Below, in pieces: positions 12,362-23,736 of a DNA stretch of 64,000 nucleotides. The notes under the pieces are model-generated. The model saw only the letters and a list, made by a program, of their open reading frames with translations. It was not told the origin of the DNA and did not search any database. Source of the DNA: Monocercomonoides exilis (taxonomy: Eukaryota > Preaxostyla > Oxymonadida > Polymastigidae); assembly GCA_001643675.2 (NCBI GenBank), contig LSRY02000031.1:1023001-1087000 (forward strand), read 5' to 3'. The translations under genes and the position numbers were made by a program. The stretch's first letter is position 1; every line of letters begins with the position of its first letter.

Positions 12362-14380
12362 ATGTTTAGCACCCCGCAAACTCCATTTCAAGCCGGGCTC
12401 GCACCTTCTTCTGGTTCTGATATGCAGATGAGTGGGCCAACGAGTTCTCAATGCAGTAGCTCACAGATACCAACAGCTTCTTCAAATATCTTTTCACACG
12501 CTGAATTAGAGAGACATCCTTCTCCCATCTCATCCGAAGTCTCAGATTATCGAACTGTTGATGATTTGTTCAAATCAATATTTGGTGTCGAACCAACAAC
12601 TTCTCTTTTTGATTTACGAATGCCGAAGACGATGTTGGAGGACATTGCAACTTGCTACAACGAACAGGATTTTAGTCCTGTATTACAAGCATCTCCTCCA
12701 GCATCAAGCAGAACGTCCTTTTGCTATCGGGATGCCTTGGACAGAGCAGGCGAACGAGTCGAAAAATTCTTATATCCAACATTTAAGGCCTAACTGATGT
12801 GGCTTCAAGTCAAAAGCGATGAAGCAGAGAGCCACGAACGGATGATAATGGACGCAATTCTAATGGTTTCCCAATCACTTCATGAAGCAAGAAAGTGCAT
12901 AATCGAAGGAAGATTCGGTTTTCGCAAAGCAGAAAAGATGGATTCGGAACCATCAGGAGGCCTGCTGACCCAGCGTCAGGCACAGATATTGAAAGAACTT
13001 TCAAAAGAGCAGAAGAAGCAACAGGGACCTACATATATATATTCTTTTTCAAAGAGCAGTTCTTTTCAAAAATATCACACGATGCAACAAATTTCTGGAA
13101 GAAAACACTTTTTTCAAGGAAGTCCCCGGTCGTCGACGTTCAGAAGCGCAGGACCAAGGAGAGATTATTGGAAGAAAAACACAACAAGACGAACCGCGGG
13201 ACTGCAGAAGAATTAGAGCAAGCTCAGACGAGAAGAACTTTAGAAGCTGGAAAGATAGGAGGTTGGACAACAGACAATATGAAAGAACGGAGAAAAATAA
13301 ACGGAGGAAAATTAATCAAAAATGGAGTCCAGGCTCATTGGCTCAATCGCAGGGCAAGAGATGATTTGCAAATGATGAAAATCAAAGACAGAGCAGCTGA
13401 AGATGGAGATTGTTAGCAAATTTCTTCTAGAAGTGGTGAAATTCCTGATCAGGGTGTTTAACATTCTGAAAAAGTCCGGAGCGAGGAGGCAGTATTTGGA
13501 TAGCAGAATTTTGAATGCAGAAATGAAGAAAGTTAACTTCAAATGTGAGAACAAAAAAACAGTAGAAAAATAGATAAGCATGAACGACTACGCGGTGACA
13601 ATGGATTTGTCTCAAGCCTATTATCTAATTCCTGTTTCAAACGAACTCAGACCTTATCTAACGTTCAGGTTCGAAGGCATCGATTAGGCTTTTTTCGGGA
13701 CTCTGTTAGGTGTTACAGATGCTCCAAGGTATTTCACAAAAGTCATGAGGAAAGTCACAACGGAAATCAAAAGAAAATGGAATGTGAGAGTGATATCATG
13801 CTTGGACGATCTTATTTTCCTGCATCAAGATTTCAACATGTTGAAAGAAATCACAAGCGAGGTGATTCGATTTTTGGAGAATCTGGGCTTGATTATCAAC
13901 AAGGACAAATGTTCATTAACCCGGAGGAGAAAGTTCACTTTTCTGGGGTTTGCATGGGATACAGAAATATTTACGGTTCAATTGAGCGAGGAGAGTTTAG
14001 GATCTCTCAAAGGGATGTTGAGTCAATGGATAGTGAAAGCAATAAGAGCCAAAACAGTTCAAATAAAGGATTTTGCCTCAGCAATTGGAAAGCTCAGCGC
14101 AGTAAGATTCGTATACCAGGATGCGTCACTTCACCTTGCAGCTCATCATCGTCTCCTGCAGAGGAACGTGAAGACATCCGGATGAAAAAGTGCAATGAAG
14201 AAGAATGCTTAAGTGTTGAGAGAAATGAGGGGGTGACAATGGATATTGAGCCAGAATCGAACGAGACCTTTTCAAGCAGTGTTTATTCCACAAGCTGCTC
14301 TAACGATGGATGCATCCGAACGAGCTTGGTGAGCAACGCTTTGAGTCAACAATAAGTTACTGGGTCTCCACCTTAAATTC
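12362..14380 (+). pseudogene. Decayed retroelement: gag-like region, reverse transcriptase and RNase H
   Basis: A gag-like open stretch (12362-13216, one in-frame TAA near 12791) is followed by reverse transcriptase motifs. These include VTMDLSQAYYLIPV near 13590 (motif A), GTLLGVTDAPRYF near 13700 (motif B), SCLDDLIFLHQD near 13795 (motif C, normally YLDD, here Cys-Leu-Asp-Asp) and FLGFAWDTE near 13945. An RNase H-like LTMDASERAW follows near 14305. The arrangement (RT with a DASExAW RNase H) fits DIRS/Ngaro or related tyrosine-recombinase retroelements. I see no recombinase, LTR or split repeat. Several nonsense codons (for example TAG within GID-AFFG near 13686) and a frame change near 13200-13420 show it is dead. 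Retroelement identity is well supported; the subclass is an inference. Confidence 0.75.
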
Positions 14381-15205
14381 CACCATTTGGTTGTCAAACA
14401 GACTTAGAATTTCAGATAATTGCTTACTTTGCTGCTGGCTCTTCGACATTTCTCACCAACAATCAAATGAAATTTGATCAAAAACATCTTTATCAGATTT
14501 TGCGATTGTTATACAGCGCTCAATGTTTTTCTATGAAATATAAGTGTCATTCTTTTTGAAAAGTCGCAAACGTTTAACTGATCTGAAAATAAGATCGAAA
14601 ATGATCAAAAAATTTGATCTTTCCGTTCCCACAATATAGAGTCAAAAAATATATATTCGATTTCTTTTTGCACACACAGAAATATTAATTCGAAATTGGC
14701 TTTATATCATATACAGTTTTAACTTTATTGTTATTTTCACTATTGAAAATTGGATATTTCTTCCCATTTTTGGTGACAAATTTTTTGTTTTCTTTTCATC
14801 CGTTTAATTATTCATTCTGATTTTTGAAATGCTTTCTTTCTGTCAAACAAACTTCTTTTTTGTGATACAAAAAGAAAAAATGTTTAATATCTGAGAAAAA
14901 ATTTTGAAATTTTCTTTTTTTGATAATTTTTCTGTTAACTGTTTATTAATCATAAATGATTTTCAAAAAGGGGAATTAAAAGAACAATTATCGATGCTTA
15001 ATAGAAAAAACGAAGTAAATTAACGACATTTCATCAGAAGCTGTGAATATTAAAAATACAAAAAATACTTGTTTCTTTTTAATTGATTCAAATCAGAAAT
15101 TATTTCCCTTGTTATGTTTGGCTTCACTTATATCATTCGCTAGTCTTTCTTAAAAAGATCCATAGCATTGTCTGAAAAAAATTCTGTTTTCACTTTTCCT
15201 CTCTA
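14381..15205. other. AT-rich spacer, nothing recognised
   Basis: Sequence after the RNase H-like remnant. No terminal repeat matching the retroelement's left side was found by eye, and there are no coding motifs. Confidence 0.5.
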
Positions 15206-15297
15206 TCATAAATGACAAGCTTTCACAGATGATCGATCCTTTCTGATCGAAACAATGACGTAGTTTTCAAACAACTGGCGGAGCTTGAGGCATATCA

Positions 15298-16947
15298 ATG
15301 GGGCGTCTGAAAAGGCTTCTTGTGTGTGGCGAAACACAGCAATTATCTCCTCGCTCTGAACCTTTCTCTTTGTCTTCTTCACTTGGAGCAGCATGCCGGT
15401 TTGCTTCGCCATTCCGGAGGCGGAGAAGCGAAGAGAAGAAAGCAGCAGAAGATGATAAGTCATCATTGTCAGCACCTGCGATTGACCCTTCGGACATCTC
15501 TGCTGTGGCAACATCATACACATCGGCAGGAGCGATGGACGATATCGAGAGGCGGATGTGGCTTATGTTAATCAAAGATAGTTAAAACTGAGTGAGCAAC
15601 AGAAGCTGTGGGATATGTTGTGGCTCGGTGGGGGGTGCTGTATGGAGGTGTTGTGTGTGCATACGATGTGGCACTTTCTGCGATGCTTTTGGTTCAGCTG
15701 GTGGCGCAGCTTCCATCACTTGCAGCGTCTGTGGGAACGAATCCAGAGGGAAAGCAGATTTTTGTGTCGGCTGTATGAATGAGTTCCCGTCAATATACGA
15801 TCTGTTTGACTCGTCGCGACCGATTTGGCGATCGTCTAAGTTGAAATATTTGGTGGTGAAGCTGGACGACGAGTTGTTGGACGAGAGGCTACAGTGAGTG
15901 AAGTCGTGTCAATTGTGGAGAAGGGGCTATCGGCAGCGGGGCTGATGATGGAGGATGTGGTTCTGCCACCAGCAGCGATTGCGCTGGACGTGCTGAAGGA
16001 GCGAATATAAGCTGAGGAATGAGAACGGTTCAACAGCAGAAGCAGATGAGTGTTTGAGTATTTCAACAATGAAAAGTTTTGTTGAAATGATCAGATATAT
16101 GGAGCTGTTGTAAAAATGAGCGAATGATTTGTCAAGTTATGAGTGAAATGACAAATTTGATGAAGAAACTTGGGGAAAAAAGTTGTTTGATTAATACGGA
16201 GTGATAAGAAGAAGAGGAGAAAAAGAAGGCAAAGGGAAAAATTGAGTGCAGATAGAAGAGCGGAGTGCATTGGTTGTTTTCTCTGGTTGAGGTCCGATGA
16301 GTAGTGCCTTGAACCAAAAAGGCAATCAACGAATGATGTGTATGCGCATTGCAGATGAGCAGACTTTGGATGTGCTGGGCGACCTGAACATGCAGCTGAC
16401 CATATGCTGTGCTAAGATTTTGGTGAAATGGAGTAGATGCAGCTGAAGAACGAAGTCGAAGAGGAATCTAACTCTGGAGCTTTTGGAGATCTTGGTTTCG
16501 CATGTGATATGAAATGGTGTAAATATTAAGAAAGCAATGGAAAAAGACTTGGCTGATAAGTTCTGTATGCTTGTCGTAGGAAACGGAGAAAAAGTGAAGA
16601 AGTGCAACTTTGATTGCCGCATCTGAATAGTTCGGAAGGAGCTGATGAGTCATGAGAATGCACACATCCCGCTGCATCTGCTGATGCTGAGCTGTGGAAT
16701 GGCAGTGTCTGTTGGGATGGCACAGAGAGGATTGGGCGAAAATGAAGTCAACAACTGTGGAGTAATTGATATGACTCAGCAGAGCAGAGAAGCAGTAGAA
16801 GAAGGCAATGTGAGATTGATTCTGAGCAATGGCACAACGATGAAGAGAACATGTGATAGAGAGTGTGTTTGATGGATCGTCTGATGCAGGAGACTCTGTT
16901 GACAGGGATGGAGAATGGGAGATATGCAAAAGTGAGGAAAGGAAGGA
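15298..16947 (+). pseudogene. Decayed large gene, 5' part, split by Merlin
   Basis: Markedly GC-richer than its surroundings and coding-like on the plus strand, with many stops and frame changes. An initial stretch of 95 codons starts at 15298. Later helical-looking segments include ALDVLKERI near 15990, DVLGDLNMQLTICCAKILVKW near 16370 (quoted in part here) and PLHLLMLSCGMAVSV near 16670. A possible Cys-x2-Cys pair region lies near 15660-15780 in one frame. No family is recognised. It is interrupted by the Merlin element at 16956 and resumes at 18463. Confidence 0.4.
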
Positions 16948-16955
16948 TAGTCAGC
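16948..16955. repeat. 8-bp target site duplication, left (TAGTCAGC)
   Basis: Exact match to 18455-18462 on the other side of the Merlin element, as expected for Merlin/IS1595-type transposition. Confidence 0.95.
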
Positions 16956-18454
16956 GGTTAGTGCACAATATACGACCGTTAACAATTTTCTGTGTGGATG
17001 ATTATAAGAATATTATTAACTGTTTTATATGGTTTGCTTGAATTTCTTTTGTGCGGAAACTTTTTTATTGGACCCATGAAATTTATAAAAATTTTACTCA
17101 AAATATGGGATCGATCAAAAATTTCGATCAAAATATTAATTTTGCAATTTTTTTCTGAATGCAAATTGAGGATCGCAAATTCAAAATCAGCTTCTTCAAC
17201 GAATTATTTCATAACGCAAATGACACATGGGAATGGTTCAGAAATGAAGTGTTGAATCAAAGATACAAAGAATGCAGAAATTGCCATGCGGAAACAGTTC
17301 TCAATGAACGAAATCCAAATTCCAGGCAATGGAGATGCTTCAGATGCAAAAAAACAATAAGCCTGCTGTCAAATCTATCAATAGAAAATCAAAAAATTGG
17401 AATTAAAAAATTAATGCATATTTTCCTTTTTAAATGGATGAAGCTTTCAATCATGCAAACTTCTTCACTTCTTGGTGTGCACAGAAACACAGTTGGTTTT
17501 TACTATTCCGTTGCAACAGCAGCAATGGCACAGAGCGCAGCATCATCTTTTCAGCCAATTGGAGGTGAAAATACAATTGTGGAAATTGACGAAGCAATTT
17601 TGAACAGAAGAAAAATTTCATAAAAGGCAGATGGAAGAAGCAGATCTGGCTTTTTGGAGCTGTTCAAAGAACTCAGGATGGGAAACAAGGAAGCTTTTTT
17701 ATTATCAGAGTCCCAAATAGGAAAAAAGATACATTGCTGCCAATCATTCAAGCGAATATCTTACCAGGAACTATGATTCACAGTGATGAATGGAGAGCGT
17801 ACTCATCTCTCAGAGGTCTCGGTTACGGCCACAAAACAGTCTGCCATAAATATCATTTCAAAGACCCAGAAAGCGAAATATGTACCAACATGATTGAGGG
17901 ACTTTGGAGTCAATTTCGAAAAGATTTGCCTCGCACAGGGCTGAAGGAGAAATTCATTGATGATTATATTTCTTCTTTTGTGTTTCAAAAAAGAAAACAA
18001 TCAACATTTGTTGAAACTGTGAGAGAAATTTGCCAATATAAAGTGGATGAATATATTGAAGAAGAAAAGGAAGACCACGAAGAAGGTGATGACGAAGAAG
18101 ATGTGCCAGTTTTAGCTGAACAAAACGAAGAAATTTCTGAGGATTCGATGGAAGTTAGCGATGGAGCGGAGCATTCTGAATACGAACCCGAATAAAAAAC
18201 AGTTGCATTGCTAAATTCATATTTGTTTAGAAATATTTGTTAGCATATCAATGACAAATTGCTAAAATTTTTGTAAAATTGATCGAAATTTTTTTAAATT
18301 TTTTGATCAGAAAAATTATATCACAAAAAATATAATATTTTTTTTTCGAGTTTCCGCAAATAGTTGAAAGAAAAAAACATATGTGCACGACATGTTATCA
18401 TCATAGCTTCAACATATGTTAATTTTATTCACGGTCGCATATTGTGCATTAACC
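16956..18454 (+). mobile_element. Merlin (IS1595/ISXO2-type) DNA transposon, copy 1, 1499 bp
   Basis: It begins GGTTAGTGCACAATATACGA and ends with the near-exact inverted repeat (GGTTAATGCACAATATGCGA when complemented). The shared TIR core is TGCACAATATRCGACCGT. It is flanked by the exact 8-bp duplication TAGTCAGC. The sequence is nearly identical to copy 2 at 23737-25233 in inverse orientation and is exactly 2 bp longer. Both extra bases fall inside the transposase gene. It has inserted in the decayed GC-rich gene. Confidence 0.95.
17159..18195 (+). pseudogene. Merlin transposase, copy 1, broken by two single-base insertions
   Basis: The first 148 or so residues match the intact 344-residue copy at 23996-25030. 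An A-run near 17610 has one extra A, and the run at about 17624 has another. Together they shift the frame by two. The remainder (17734-18195, acidic C-terminus) stays open in the new frame. The catalytic DDE residues are therefore split between frames. The insertions sit in A homopolymers, so real mutation and base-calling error are both possible. Confidence 0.9.
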
Positions 18455-18462
18455 TAGTCAGC
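18455..18462. repeat. 8-bp target site duplication, right (TAGTCAGC)
   Basis: Exact copy of 16948-16955. Confidence 0.95.
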
Positions 18463-20290
18463 TCATTCAACGAGTCAGACAAGAGGCTGGACACAGAGCA
18501 AGAATTCATTCAGCAAAGGCAGAATTCGTCAGCACAGCAATGGAGCTTGCTGGATGCTTTTTCTATGCTGATGCATTTGGTTGTTTCACTGGAGACATTA
18601 AAGAAAAAAACGAGAGCAATTGCATTGGATACGATCAGTGGAGGAGTCGCAGCTGACATGGCGGGAGAAGATGATACACACAGAAATGAGGGAGTGAGAG
18701 TATTCAGCCCATTCTACGTTTCGGAAAACAGATTGGACTGAAAAGGCGAGTTAGTCCGAAGAAGGAAGTCGAATGCAACGCAAAGGATGGATGACACGAC
18801 TGTGAACCTCGTTGGCAATCTCAGATTGTTCACAATTTTTTTGCAGCTGTTTCTATGTATGTTTCGATGGTGCTGAAGATGGCAGCAGATAATTGGCAAA
18901 GTGGCTTCACTCCTTCTTCCTCTTGTGGTTCGTGTGATTCTTTTGTAGATGATGGTGGAGGTGGTGTTGAGGAAGAAGATGAGACTACACTAGTTGCGAA
19001 GATCCAACAGGTGGAACTAACGAAGGAGCGCTTTGAGAACCAATATCAACGTAAAAAGTTTTATTATTCTGCGCTGATTGAGTGTCGACGCTTCTTTCTG
19101 GGTTATGTGGGAAATCCGTTTGGGTGTATCGGGGAGGGGGTGGGCAGGGATGCGCGTGAGTGTGGGAGGACTGTTCCTTTTGTGTCAGCGAATGTGATTG
19201 AATGCACTGATTCGTTTGAGTCAGCTTCGTTTGCAGCTGCGCTGAAAGATGTTTGTGTGCATCCTGTTTGCGTGGAGAAGGCGACTGAGATGAGGGGAGG
19301 AAGGGCGAGTGTGTCTATTAGGAGCATGACACAGCTGCAGTGCTGTTTGTGAATGAGATGGAGGAATTTGAAGGAGGGAAGGAAGGAATAGAAGGAGAAG
19401 AAAAAGGAGAAGGAGTAAAGGAAAGAGAAAGAGAATAAGAGAGACAAGTGAGGAAACAAGGGCTGCAGTTGAGTGGCTTGGTGAAACGAGTGGAGATGAA
19501 GCAGGTGGTTGTGTAGGAGTTTGTGTATGACGTGAGCGAAGAGTGGAAGATGAATGAGGAACGGTGGAAGGCGAGGAAGTATGTGGAGTAGGAGAAGATG
19601 AGAGTCTGGAGGGAATATGAAAGCGATATGGTGCTAAAGAACATGATTGCTGCCCAGAGGTCGATGGAGATGCTTTCGCAAGTGCCAGGAGGTTCGATCC
19701 TTCAACAAATTTGTAGCATGACAAGAACACAGTGCATAGTTCTGGAGGTGTGATGCAAACAGACTCTTTCGTATGTGTTCCATTTCCCGCTGAACAGGGA
19801 GTTTGTGAGTAATCCTGTGCACGCTGCAATGCTGGTGCTGACGTATGCAGCAATAGCGAAGGAGGGTTCGTGGTGGGAGTAGAAGCAGAAGGAAGGGTAG
19901 GGAAGGAGGAGCAGAGACATCGTGTGCATGCGTTGCAAGATGCAGAGAACGAAGAATAACTCAAATTTCAAAAGAAGGAAAATCTTCACAGAGCAGATGT
20001 GGATTTGATAATATTTTGGCTGCTGGAGGAGATGAGCGAGTTTGAGTGTTTGATTGGTGCGCAGCTGCGGAGCGTTGTGTATGAAGAGACCTGTGGTGAA
20101 CGGATAAATGCGAGTGCTTGAGTATTTAATGTTGATCACTGTGCGGACTTTTGTGCTGAAGGAAGGGTGAGGGGAAGAAGAAGATGATGATGATGAAGAT
20201 GAGGAAGAAGAGGAAGATTTGGATGATGGAAGATTATGAAAACAAAGAGAGGAGGCTCTAAAGAAAGTAATTTTTTGGTAATTCTTTTTC
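18463..20290 (+). pseudogene. Decayed large gene, 3' part, beyond Merlin
   Basis: Continues the GC-richer decayed sequence. Plus-strand segments include EQEFIQQRQNSSAQQWSLL near 18500, an open stretch at 18855-19352, and from about 19430 one frame (GLQLSGLVKRVEMKQ, FVYDVSEEWKMNEERW, MVLKNMIAAQRSMEML) broken by TAA/TAG and then TGA. It ends in GAT/GAA repeats near 20180-20220. The long minus-strand open stretch at 19221-19964 is an antisense by-product of the purine-rich plus strand. Function unknown. Confidence 0.4.
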
Positions 20291-21530
20291 ATTCAGAAGG
20301 TGCGAACTCGAGAAATTTGTAGTTTTTCGTCAAAATGGATATCTGTTGCCAATGAGGATCATAATTGTTTTGAAGAGCAAAGAACGCTTCTGAAGGCAAC
20401 CAAATAATATAGTCGAGTTTAATGGAATTATTCTTCAATATGTCTTGAAGTTATTTTCCCACTGTTGTTGGCTCGCAAGGTTTGTTTTGGTTTCTTGTTG
20501 TTGATCTTTCAGTGACTCTATTCTCATCATCGTAGTTATCGATGTTCATGTGTCTGTAGAATCTTGTGAAAGGTGATCTCTTAGGATCTCTGAAAATCAT
20601 CTACTTCTATTTCGAACCAAAACAGATATTTTTGTCGAATTCGCTTTTTCTTTATTCGTTTCAAAAAAGGTTAACCTTCGTTGGATCTGCTTGCTGATGG
20701 AAAATCATCATGAATTAAGAATTGTTTGCTAGTGTGCTTTGTTGAAAAATTTTGTTTCGATGATTACAGCGCCTCCAGAGACAGATAACGCTCTATCAGA
20801 TGCGTTTGCATTGGCAAGATAACTTATGGCTGCTGTTGTATTGCACAGATGAATTAGCGAAGCATTTCACGAGCAGGTGTTGACTCTGATGTTTCCGTTT
20901 CTCCTTTTGTATCCATCTGCTCTTGCGTTTTCAATCACAGCTGATTCTGCAGGTGCCCTCTCGTACATGCACATGGCTTAAGAGAGGCAGGTTGCATTGC
21001 TCACACTCTCAACACTCCCTTCCAGTGCATGTTCATCTGCTTCGTTTCCAGATGTTGAGGCACACTGCGAGCACGTGCAGTTTGACTGGGCTTTGTGTGC
21101 GATGGTGGAGACACAGAAAGCACAGATGAGCTGAAGGAAGTGCTGGAAATGTTGTTTGCTCGGAAGTGAAAAGAAGTTCCATGAGAAACATTATCTCATG
21201 TTACCGCAGCAGAGTGGCAGAGGATGTTTCGATTAGAAAAGCCGAGACGTAAAGCAGCTTAACTGTGCACCGAGGTGCTCCTGCACTGGTGAAACTCAAA
21301 GGTACTATCAGACAACAGGATGTGTTGAACGTTAATGTTTGCAACGGAAACATGAACAACGGAGGAGAGGAGGATTAGCATGAGAGTGTAAGCGAGGTGC
21401 TGGGAGAAGCAGCTGTCGAAGTCAAGTGGCTACACATGATGGAGAGAATGAACGAGTTGAGGAGTACTGAGCGTACGGCTTGTGAGGCGCTCTCCACAAA
21501 TAACAAGTTACCCACTTCTTTCTGTTGTTC
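20291..21530. other. Mixed region with weak coding remnants
   Basis: 20300-20780 shows nothing clear. From about 20780 to 21530 the GC content rises again. The plus strand shows short coherent stretches (LVKLKGTIRQQDVLNVNVCN near 21290, EVKWLHMMERMNELRS near 21420) separated by stops. They look like further decayed gene material, unidentified. Confidence 0.3.
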
Positions 21531-21900
21531 AGTGGAAACAATTAGAAATGGTGCAAAACGAGCTATCAAAGTTTCCTTTCTCCTTCAACACACAAAATAT
21601 CCCTCCACCAATTTCACTCTTCAATCCTCCACTCTCTTCATCGTTTTGTTTCACATCACTGTTTTCAAAGGCTCAACATCATTAACATTTCGAATGATGG
21701 GAATATCATTGGTTGTGTTCTGAGTGATTTCTTCGAATAAACTACACTCAATGAAAACAACTTGTTCAGCTTCATTTTTTTCTCTCCCTGAACTCTTTGA
21801 TATCCTCAATCCACTTGTCCCATCCACCTCAACATTCTTCATCGTCAGATTTTTGGCATTCAAGATCGTTATTGACAACATTGAATATTGTCCTCTGATA
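21530..21900 (-). pseudogene. Fragment of a right-handed beta-helix surface-type protein
   Basis: On the minus strand, LTMKNVEVDG, QVVFIECSLFEEIT and, after a frame change near 21655, GLKSEIGGGIFCVLKEKG. This is the pattern of short beta-strand turns with GGG motifs also seen in the 35-39.6 kb gene. It is only about 120 codons, frameshifted, with no start or signal peptide, so it is a relic. Confidence 0.55.
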
Positions 21901-21930
21901 ATTCAGCGATCGTTATAATAGTTATATGCG

Positions 21931-23440
21931 GAAGTTGTCCTAATTGTGAACATTGCAACAAAAAGGCGAGTTTTAAAAAAATACAAAATAAAATAAAGCA
22001 TTCAAGAAAATACTAATAGCAAACAATCGGTTTTGATTATTATTTTGTTCATTTGAAATTGTGTGAGTCACATTTGATTCCACAAAATATAGATATTCAT
22101 TCTGAGCATAAAGAAAATCTGAATAAATTCAAACTATAACAATTATCAGAATACTTGCTTATTCACAAAAAAGAATCGAAACATACCAAAAACATTCCAT
22201 GAATCAGCATATGCAAGATAAACTGAAAAATGTTATCACATATTCATCGAAAATTCTCAATATTTATTTTGAAAAGATAACAGAAATATAATTTTGTGTG
22301 GTAAAATATTTTTTGAAACAAAGAGGTTTGTTACAAAAAGATAAACATCATTACAAAAGTTAAAGTGTCTTTGAAAATAATGGGAACGGAATGAATACAG
22401 TCTGTCCAAAAATAATGTCGATCATACATAATAAATAAATCTTTCTCTGAACCATATTTTCACTGTTTAAATCGTGAATAAAAAAATTTTTGTAATTCTT
22501 TATTGTGAAGAGTTTTTCCTGTTAAGCAAGCATGAATATGAATAAAATGAATTGATGTTTTCTTTTGATCTGCTTATTCATTGAATATATTTATTTTCAA
22601 CTGTTAAATATTTTCTTATAACTTTTATGTTACAAAACTTTTTGTTTTCTGTTTTTGAAGGTAATTATTCTATTCTTTGTGTTATTGAATAACGAAACTT
22701 CACATTATTTCCAATTTTTTATTCATGAGTTCCATATTTCAAAAACATTAAGCATCTATTGTTAAAAACAAGTTTTGTATGTTAAAGAAAGCATTTTTTT
22801 CCTTGTTGTTCATGAGACTCTCTCTTTGATACAGATTTATCAAATATAACCAAAACATACACCTTTATATTCTTTTATTTTCATTCATCAAACACACATA
22901 TCAAATACAATAATTACGAAACATGAATGAAAAATTTTATCTTAACAACTTTAATATTACTGATTTTTCTGATTACTCTATATTTTGCTTCTTAGAAAGA
23001 AACATAATCAATCATTTCAACAAATACACAATATCCATAAAGCATGTTAAACAAGCAAAGAAATGAAAAAAACATCATTGAAAAAGAAAATTCATTGGCA
23101 TAGAAATTCAGTGATCGAAAATCCACTTATTCACATGGAATATTGAAAATTTTATATTTGAATAGCAAAAATCAAAAAAAGTTGTCACCTTGTTGTGCAA
23201 ATCATTTAAAATAATATTTTTTGTGATACATCAACTAAGTAATAAACAAAACGATTGAAAACATGTTGAATTAATAAAACAATTAACAAATCCATTCGTT
23301 TGGACTAAAAAAAAATTGATCTTCAACAAATAATCTAAATAACGCAAATCCAAATTAGATAGGAACAATAACAATTTGCTTTCTTCCAATGCGCTTGTTT
23401 TTTTTCTTTATATTTTCTCATTGCTCTAAAATTTCAAAAT
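21931..23440. other. AT-rich spacer, nothing recognised
   Basis: Long AT-rich spacer. The sequence CAGTCTGTCCAAAAATAATG at about 22397 resembles a mariner-type terminus. A possible inverted partner lies near 26770-26810, but no transposase is seen between them apart from Merlin copy 2. Confidence 0.4.
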
Positions 23441-23600
23441 GGTCAATCATGTGAAAAAGATAAATATACAGAGCGTACGAAAGCAAAATCATATGCATTC
23501 ACGAATTTAATATTCACTAAATGATTATCTTTAGAGACTTCAACTAGGCATACTTCATTAACACACTGATCCTTCAAAAAGCATTCAAAGAAAAGTGTTT

Positions 23601-23680
23601 CATTCAATATTGGGTGAGAAATTTGAATATTATTGATGGGATGATCGACATTTTCATAAATATTCACCCAATATTGAATG
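23601..23680. repeat. 17-bp perfect inverted repeat
   Basis: CATTCAATATTGGGTGA (23601-23617) is repeated as its complement at 23664-23680, with a 46-base spacer. It lies in a minus-strand open stretch (about 23443-23736) of unknown nature beside Merlin copy 2. Confidence 0.85.
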
Positions 23681-23728
23681 GTGTGATTATTGTGTTTCAT
23701 TTTTTGCTGGATTAATGTTTTTGTGACT

Positions 23729-23736
23729 ACGTTAAT
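23729..23736. repeat. 8-bp target site duplication, left (ACGTTAAT)
   Basis: Exact match to 25234-25241 across Merlin copy 2. Confidence 0.95.

Noticed and set aside
19221-19964. Open 247-codon stretch on the minus strand
   Set aside because: It is antisense to purine-rich decayed plus-strand sequence, with Ser/Pro/Leu low complexity and no domain, so it was left out as a by-product.
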